Source: CALZJC01 sp041574955 (GTDB taxonomy: Bacteria > Acidobacteriota > Thermoanaerobaculia > Multivoradales > JAHEKO01). From it: a DNA stretch of 28,922 bases. The notes beneath the pieces were generated by a model that saw only the letters and a list, made by a program, of their open reading frames with translations, made no database searches and was not told where the DNA came from. Within the stretch, counting starts at the first letter, position 1. Each line of letters opens with the position of its first letter. The DNA is taken from assembly GCA_041574955.1 (NCBI GenBank), contig JBFGNS010000037.1:1-28922 (forward strand), read 5' to 3'. Positions 25,033 through 28,922 of this stretch are shown here, piece by piece. A program made the translations under genes and the position numbers.

Positions 25033-25650
25033 TCAGAAACGCCGCATCAGGCCCACCACCCGGCCCTGCAGCCGGAGCTCGCGCGCCGGCACGAAAATCG
25101 GCTCCATGCGCGGGTTGGCGGGCTGCAGGCGGACGGTCTCGCCCTCGGGGAAATAGCGCTTGAGCGTGACGTCGTCGCCGATCAGGGCCACGACCATCTC
25201 CCCCGGCCGCGCCGCCTCCTGGCGCTGGACGACCACGAAGTCGCCGTCGTGGATGCCTTCCTCCACCATCGAGTCGCCGACCACCTTGAGCACGTAGTGC
25301 CCGGCCGCCTGACCGGCCAGCAGCTGCTCGGGCACGGTGACCTGCTCGTCGCCGGCGATCGCTTCGATCGGCCGGCCGGCAGCGATCGAGCCGAAGTACG
25401 GAATCCGCCGCGCCGCGCCCTCGCCTTCCGCCCCGTCCTCGGTCAGCTCCACACCCCGCTTCTGGTTCCAGCTGCGACGCAGGTACCCCTTCTCTTCGAG
25501 CAGCTTCAGGTGCTTGTGGACGGTGCCGTAGGAGGAGTACCCGAACCGCTCGCGGATCTCGCGGTGGGTTGGCGAGATCCGGTGGCGGCGCCGGTAGTCG
25601 CGGATGAAATCGAGGATCTGCCGCTGGCGGCGGGTGAGGAACGCGGGCAC
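25033..25650 (-). CDS. lexA: LexA repressor (SOS response regulator)
   Basis: A 205-residue repressor with both LexA domains. The winged helix lies in residues 5-70 (LTRRQRQILDFIRDYRRRHRISPTHREIRERFGYSSYGTVHKHLKLLEEKGYLRR). The S24 peptidase domain has the cleavage site Ala91-Gly92 in GSIAAGRPI, the catalytic serine in VGDSMVEEGI (Ser127) and the catalytic lysine in VTLKRY (Lys164). All autocleavage residues are present, so RecA-stimulated self-cleavage should work. The start is GTG at 25650, which matches the N-terminus of other LexA proteins. The -10 box ends only 6 nt before it, so the mRNA probably begins at or next to the start codon. Three 11-bp direct repeats overlap the promoter. It diverges from bactofilin and is followed by the pilT-like gene after 104 nt. 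Confidence 0.96.
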   Translation of the reverse strand: MPAFLTRRQRQILDFIRDYRRRHRISPTHREIRERFGYSSYGTVHKHLKLLEEKGYLRRSWNQKRGVELTEDGAEGEGAARRIPYFGSIAAGRPIEAIAGDEQVTVPEQLLAGQAAGHYVLKVVGDSMVEEGIHDGDFVVVQRQEAARPGEMVVALIGDDVTLKRYFPEGETVRLQPANPRMEPIFVPARELRLQGRVVGLMRRF

Positions 25651-25656
25651 CTCGCG

Positions 25657-25685
25657 ATCCTAAGCGCAAACCAAGCGTAAGTCAA
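25657..25685 (-). promoter_or_regulatory. Sigma-70 promoter of lexA
   Basis: Minus strand TTGACT (25685-25680), a 17-nt spacer and TAGGAT (25662-25657). Position +1 would fall near 25650, the first base of the GTG start codon, predicting a leaderless lexA mRNA. Confidence 0.7.
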
Positions 25686-25692
25686 GCGGCTG
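25660..25692. repeat. Three 11-bp direct repeats over the lexA promoter (candidate operator)
   Basis: On the plus strand AAGCG occurs at 25662, 25673 and 25684, exactly 11 bp apart. The 11-mers CTAAGCGCAAA, CCAAGCGTAAG and TCAAGCGGCTG give a consensus YYAAGCGNAAR that weakens in the third copy. They span the -10 edge, spacer and -35 of lexA, on one face of the helix. This looks like a binding array for LexA itself or another regulator. Confidence 0.5.
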
Positions 25693-25711
25693 CCGGCTGT
25701 AGCGCCGCTCC

Positions 25712-25740
25712 TTGACATCCTCCGGACCCTTCACTACCTT
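25712..25740 (+). promoter_or_regulatory. Sigma-70 promoter of the bactofilin operon
   Basis: TTGACA (25712-25717), a 17-nt spacer and TACCTT (25735-25740). The -35 is a perfect consensus and lies 26 bp from the divergent lexA -35. A short inverted repeat, GGGTT-CC-AACCC at 25743-25754, covers the predicted start site. Confidence 0.65.
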
Positions 25741-25784
25741 GAGGGTTCCAACCCCTTGTGCCCCCCGGGAGGTAGACAACCATC

Positions 25785-26285
25785 GTGTGGAAACGAACCG
25801 AAGCCGACCCCGAGCCGCGGCCGGCTGCCCAGCCGGCAGCCAGCCCACCGCCCGCGCGGCAGCGCGATCTGGCCACCATCGGCTCCTCGATACGCATCAA
25901 GGGCGATCTCACCGGCGACGAGGATCTGCTCGTGCAGGGCCAGATCGAAGGCAAGATCAGCCTCAAGAGCAACGACGTGACGGTCGGCCAGAACGGCCGC
26001 GTCCAAGCCGACATCCACGGCAAGAACATCCGCGTGGAGGGCGAGGTGCGCGGCAACCTGTTCGGCCAGCAGGAGATCGTGATCCGCGCCTCCGGCCGCG
26101 TGCAGGGGAATCTGGTGGCGCCGCGCGTTACGCTCGAGAACGGCTCGAAGTTCCGCGGCAGCATCGACATGGAAGCCGGCACCAAACCGCAGCCGCCGGC
26201 CGAGCGCAAGCCGGCCGCGACGCCACCCGGCCCGACGCCCAAGGTGGCGCAGGCGGCGATCGCCGGCGAGCCGCGCAACGGCTGA
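25785..26285 (+). CDS. Bactofilin family cytoskeletal protein
   Basis: A 166-residue protein with a central beta-helix bactofilin domain (about 28-130): TIGSSIRIKGDLTGDEDLLVQGQIEGKI, VTVGQNGRVQADIHGKNIRVEGEVRGNLFGQQEIVIRASGRVQGNLVAPRVTLENGSKFRGSIDM. The domain is flanked by Pro/Ala-rich disordered tails, as usual. Bactofilins polymerise without nucleotide and scaffold cell-wall enzymes, stalks or pili. The start is GTG (MWKRTE), with GGGAGGT 11 nt upstream and the strong promoter at 25712. It leads a plus-strand run with the methyltransferase 8 nt downstream. Confidence 0.95.
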   Translation: MWKRTEADPEPRPAAQPAASPPPARQRDLATIGSSIRIKGDLTGDEDLLVQGQIEGKISLKSNDVTVGQNGRVQADIHGKNIRVEGEVRGNLFGQQEIVIRASGRVQGNLVAPRVTLENGSKFRGSIDMEAGTKPQPPAERKPAATPPGPTPKVAQAAIAGEPRNG

Positions 26286-26293
26286 GCCGCCAG

Positions 26294-26944
26294 TTGCGCT
26301 CGCCGCCACAGCCGCGCGTCGAGCTGCAGCCGCCGCCGGCCGGGCACCAGAGTCTGGCGCTGCGCTCGATACTCGACCGGCTGGCGCACCGCCGCCGGCC
26401 GCGGGTGCTGGACCTCGGCCGGGCGGCAGGTGCCAACGTCGAGTTCTTCGCCGGCCACGGCTGTAGCCTCTACATCGCCGACCTCTACCGATCGCTGGCC
26501 GGCGAAGGGCGGCTGCCCCCGGATCCACCGCGGCTCGACAGGGCGCTCGACGAACAGCTGCCACAGCCCGCCACCGGGCCGTTCGACCTGATCCTCGCCT
26601 GGGACCTGATCAACTACTTCGACCCGCCACGGCTCGAGGTGCTCGGTCACCGGCTCGGCTCCCTGTGCCGTCCGGGAGGCCAGATGCTGGCGCTCATCGC
26701 CACCCGCGACCGCATCGCGGACCGGCCGCTCGCTTTCTCGATCCGCGACGCCGGGAACCTCGACTACCGGTCGTCGGCGACCGGCGAGCACCCCCCACCG
26801 CGCTACATCGAGGCACAGCTCGAGCGGCTGCTGCCGTCGTTCTCGGTCGAGACCACCTATCTGCTGCGCAACGGCATCCAGGAGTACGTCTTCACTCGCC
26901 GCGCGCTACCCGGCCGGGCGGCGCCGGGCGCGGCTCCGCGATGA
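26294..26944 (+). CDS. Class I SAM-dependent methyltransferase-like protein (non-ATG start)
   Basis: A protein of about 216 residues with a Rossmann-type methyltransferase pattern: RRPRVLDLGRAAGANVEFFAGHGCSLYIADLY (motif I, with GxxxG rather than the common GxGxG, and an acidic residue after strand 2), then FDLILAWDLINYFDPPRLEVL (motif IV region) and LCRPGGQMLALIA (motif V/VI). The substrate is unknown. No ATG or GTG lies suitably placed before motif I; the nearest candidates are TTG at 26294, 8 nt after the bactofilin stop, or CTG at 26282 overlapping it. TTG is preferred, and translation is probably coupled to bactofilin. The stop overlaps the next ATG (ATGA). Confidence 0.8.
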   Translation: MRSPPQPRVELQPPPAGHQSLALRSILDRLAHRRRPRVLDLGRAAGANVEFFAGHGCSLYIADLYRSLAGEGRLPPDPPRLDRALDEQLPQPATGPFDLILAWDLINYFDPPRLEVLGHRLGSLCRPGGQMLALIATRDRIADRPLAFSIRDAGNLDYRSSATGEHPPPRYIEAQLERLLPSFSVETTYLLRNGIQEYVFTRRALPGRAAPGAAPR

Positions 26945-28215
26945 CCTCGCCGGCCGGCCTCGAGCTGCACCGTCACCGGCTGGCCAACGGCCTGCGGGTG
27001 GTGGTGCAGCACGACTCCTCGCTGCCGCTGGTGGCTCTCAACCTCTGGTATCACGTCGGCTCCAAGAACGAGCGTCCCGGCCGCACCGGCTTCGCCCACC
27101 TGTTCGAGCACATGCTGTTTCAGGGCAGCGAGAACGTCGGCACCAACGACCACTTCCGGCACGTCCAGCAGGCAGGCGGCGTGGCCAACGGCTCGACCTG
27201 GTTCGACCGCACCAACTACTACGAGACGCTGCCGTCCGGCCAGCTCGAGCTGGCGCTGTGGCTGGAGTCGGACCGTATGGGCCACCTGCTGCCGGCCCTC
27301 GATCAGGAGAAGCTCGACCGCCAGCGCGAGGTGGTGCTCAACGAGCGACGCCAGACGGTCGACAACCAGCCGTACGGTCGCGCCGGCGAGCGGCTGTACG
27401 AGCTGCTGTTCCCCGAACCGCACCCCTACCACTGGCCGGTGCTCGGCTACCCCGACGACCTGGCCCAGGCCGACCTGGACGACGTCGTCGACTTCTTTCG
27501 CACCTTCTACACGCCGGCCAACGCCGTGCTGTCGCTGGTCGGCGACTGCCCGCCAGACGTCGCCCTGGCGGCGGTCGAGCGCTACTTCGGCGGGCTGCCC
27601 GCCACCCCGCCGCCGCCGCCGGTGGCCGCCCCGCCGCCGGCCGTTCGCGCCGTGCGCGAGACCCTCGAGGACCGGGTCGAGCTGCCGCGCGTCTACCTGG
27701 CCTGGGTGACGCCGGCGTTCGGCGAGCCGAGCTGGTACGCCGCCGACCTGCTCGCCTCGGTGCTGGCGGACGGCAAGAGCTCGCCGCTCTACCGCTCGCT
27801 GGTGTACGAGCGCCAGCTGGCGCAGGACGTCGGCGCCTACGTCCAGCCCAGCGAGCTGTGCGCCACCTTTCTGGTGGTGGCCACGGCGCGCCCGGAGGTG
27901 CCGATCGACCGGCTCGAGCAGGCTACCCTCGAGCTGGTGGCGGCGGCAGCCGACGCCGCGCCCGGCCGCGAGCTTTTCGAGCGCGCCCTCAACCGCACCG
28001 TGACGCTCTACCGCGAGCAGCTTCAGCGCTTCGACCTGCGGGCCGACCTGCTGTCGCAGTTCACCACCCTGTTCGACCGGCCCGAGCGCCTGGGCGACGA
28101 GATGGACCGCTACCGGGCGCTGTCACCGCAGCAGCTGCGCGACTTCGCCGCAGGCCACCTGGGGGCCGAGCAGCGAGTCAGCCTGTGCGTCGTGCCGGGC
28201 GGCGATCACCGATGA
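26941..28215 (+). CDS. M16 family zinc peptidase (active subunit)
   Basis: A 424-residue M16B-type metalloprotease related to mitochondrial processing peptidase beta and bacterial PqqL-like pitrilysins. The inverted zinc motif HLFEH lies near residues 53-57 in GRTGFAHLFEHMLFQGSENVG, and the third ligand Glu is in QREVVLNERRQ about 75 residues later. Also present are the typical ANGSTWFDRTNYYETLPSGQLELALWLESDRM, HPYHWPVLGYPDDL and FYTPANAVLSLVGD. The C-terminal half is the second M16 fold, ending VSLCVVPGGDHR. No obvious signal peptide is seen, so it is probably cytoplasmic or exported by unrecognised means. It overlaps both neighbours by ATGA. Confidence 0.95.
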   Translation: MTSPAGLELHRHRLANGLRVVVQHDSSLPLVALNLWYHVGSKNERPGRTGFAHLFEHMLFQGSENVGTNDHFRHVQQAGGVANGSTWFDRTNYYETLPSGQLELALWLESDRMGHLLPALDQEKLDRQREVVLNERRQTVDNQPYGRAGERLYELLFPEPHPYHWPVLGYPDDLAQADLDDVVDFFRTFYTPANAVLSLVGDCPPDVALAAVERYFGGLPATPPPPPVAAPPPAVRAVRETLEDRVELPRVYLAWVTPAFGEPSWYAADLLASVLADGKSSPLYRSLVYERQLAQDVGAYVQPSELCATFLVVATARPEVPIDRLEQATLELVAAAADAAPGRELFERALNRTVTLYREQLQRFDLRADLLSQFTTLFDRPERLGDEMDRYRALSPQQLRDFAAGHLGAEQRVSLCVVPGGDHR

Positions 28216-28922
28216 GCGCGCCGCCCAGCGTCGACCGCAGCCGGCCGCCGCGCGGTGGCGCCAGTCGGCCGTTCCGCTTCCCGTCCCCCCTGACCGGCCG
28301 GCTGGCCGCTGGGCCACGCTTGCTGCTGGCGCCGCGGCCGGGCTGCGGCCTGGTCCAGGTCGAGCTGGTCTGCCCCGCCGGCGCCGAGCACGAGCGCGCC
28401 GACCAGGCCGGCCTGGCGACGCTCGCCGCCTCGCTGCTCGACGAGGGCACCGCCGGCAGCGACGCCCTCGAGATCGCGCGGCGTATCGAGAGCCTGGGCG
28501 GCTCGCTGTCGACCAGCGCCGACTGGGACGCGGCCTACCTGTCGGTGAGCCTGCTCGCCGGCCACCTCGAAGCCGGGCTGCGGCTGCTCGCCGAGCTGGC
28601 GCGCGAAGCCAGCTTCCCACCCGCCGAGGTGGAGCGGCTCCGCCGCCAGCGGCTCGCCGAGCTCCAGCGGCGCACCGCCCAGCCGGCGTTCGTAGCCGCC
28701 ATCACCTTGGCGCGCGCCCTCTACGGCGACCGGCCGTACGGCGGCTCGCTGCTCGGCCGGCCGGCGGCGATCGCCGAGCTGGAGCGCGAGCAGATCGTGG
28801 CCTTCGCACGCCGCCACGTGGTGCCGCGGGGCGCCGTCCTGCTGGCCGCCGGCGAGTTCGAGCCCACCGCCCTGGAAGCGCTGGCCGGCGAGCTGCTCGA
28901 CGGCTGGCAGGGGGAGCCGGCA
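28212..28922 (+). CDS. M16 family peptidase-like protein, non-catalytic partner (truncated by window end)
   Basis: The first 237 residues of a second M16 protein, open to the window edge. The equivalent of the HxxEH motif reads LAASLLDEGT in ADQAGLATLAASLLDEGTAGSDALEIARRIESLGG, so both zinc histidines are missing while the fold is kept. A pair of an active and an inactive M16 subunit is standard for the two-gene bacterial M16B peptidases, where the inactive chain shapes the substrate chamber. The ATG overlaps the stop of the active subunit (ATGA), supporting 1:1 synthesis. The remainder lies outside the window. Confidence 0.93.
   Translation, partial: MSAPPSVDRSRPPRGGASRPFRFPSPLTGRLAAGPRLLLAPRPGCGLVQVELVCPAGAEHERADQAGLATLAASLLDEGTAGSDALEIARRIESLGGSLSTSADWDAAYLSVSLLAGHLEAGLRLLAELAREASFPPAEVERLRRQRLAELQRRTAQPAFVAAITLARALYGDRPYGGSLLGRPAAIAELEREQIVAFARRHVVPRGAVLLAAGEFEPTALEALAGELLDGWQGEPA

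Noticed and set aside
27612..27660. CCG-rich run in the M16 gene as a possible repeat element
   Set aside because: It encodes a Pro/Ala linker between the two peptidase folds and needs no other explanation.

Overview
The window is ordinary-looking chromosomal DNA from a very GC-rich bacterium (third codon positions almost all G or C). The best taxonomic clue is the secreted VWFA protein at 10555-11715, which has the layout of the VWFA-related family described mainly from Acidobacteriota. The TamB/AsmA-like protein, MacB-type permease, PilT ATPase, periplasmic amidase and RodZ point to a diderm rod with type IV pili. Acidobacteriota is the likely phylum; I cannot place the class. I saw no insertion sequence, phage gene, CRISPR array or rRNA. 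One tRNA, tRNA-Pro(CGG), lies at 6186-6262 on the minus strand.

Layout. 1-2390: a truncated TamB/AsmA-like gene diverges from a MacB/FtsX-type permease. 2578-6108 (minus): OPT transporter, then a MEMO-AMMECR1 pair whose stop and start codons overlap. 6186-6262: tRNA-Pro with a clear sigma-70 promoter. 6425-10380 (plus): acyl-CoA synthetase and an FadB/FadJ-type beta-oxidation enzyme. 10555-11715: the VWFA protein. 11648-16047 (minus): a five-gene operon, rodZ - solenoid protein - DnaJ/TPR protein - PP2C phosphatase - FAD-dependent reductase, with a second solenoid paralogue just upstream at 16165-16905. 16979-19066: a 695-residue GreA-domain fusion. 19083-20386 (minus): an ECF sigma/anti-sigma pair behind a promoter of its own ECF type. 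20481-22193: a LysM/amidase. 22300-23556: a tRNA nucleotidyltransferase/poly(A) polymerase. 23528-24928: a PilT-family ATPase with an added coiled coil. 25033-25650: lexA, divergent from a bactofilin (25785) that leads a run of methyltransferase and two M16 peptidases, the second cut by the window end.

Themes. Much of the gene content concerns envelope and cell shape (TamB, RodZ, bactofilin, amidase, PilT) plus signalling (ECF/anti-sigma, PP2C). Several promoters are legible against the GC-rich background: TTGACC-N17-TATTCT (tRNA), TTGACC-N18-TAGAGT (rodZ), TTGACT-N17-TAGGAT (lexA), TTGACA-N17-TACCTT (bactofilin), TTGCCG-N17-TAAAAT (amidase) and GGAACTTT/GTCTCA (ECF sigma). Many genes have a TAnnnT box only 6-19 nt before the start codon, which implies leaderless or very short-leader mRNAs. 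The observations most worth following are three AAGCG direct repeats at exact 11-bp spacing over the lexA promoter, the two related alpha-solenoid proteins flanking rodZ, the GreA fusion and the PilT coiled-coil extension. No single new system is proven by the sequence alone.
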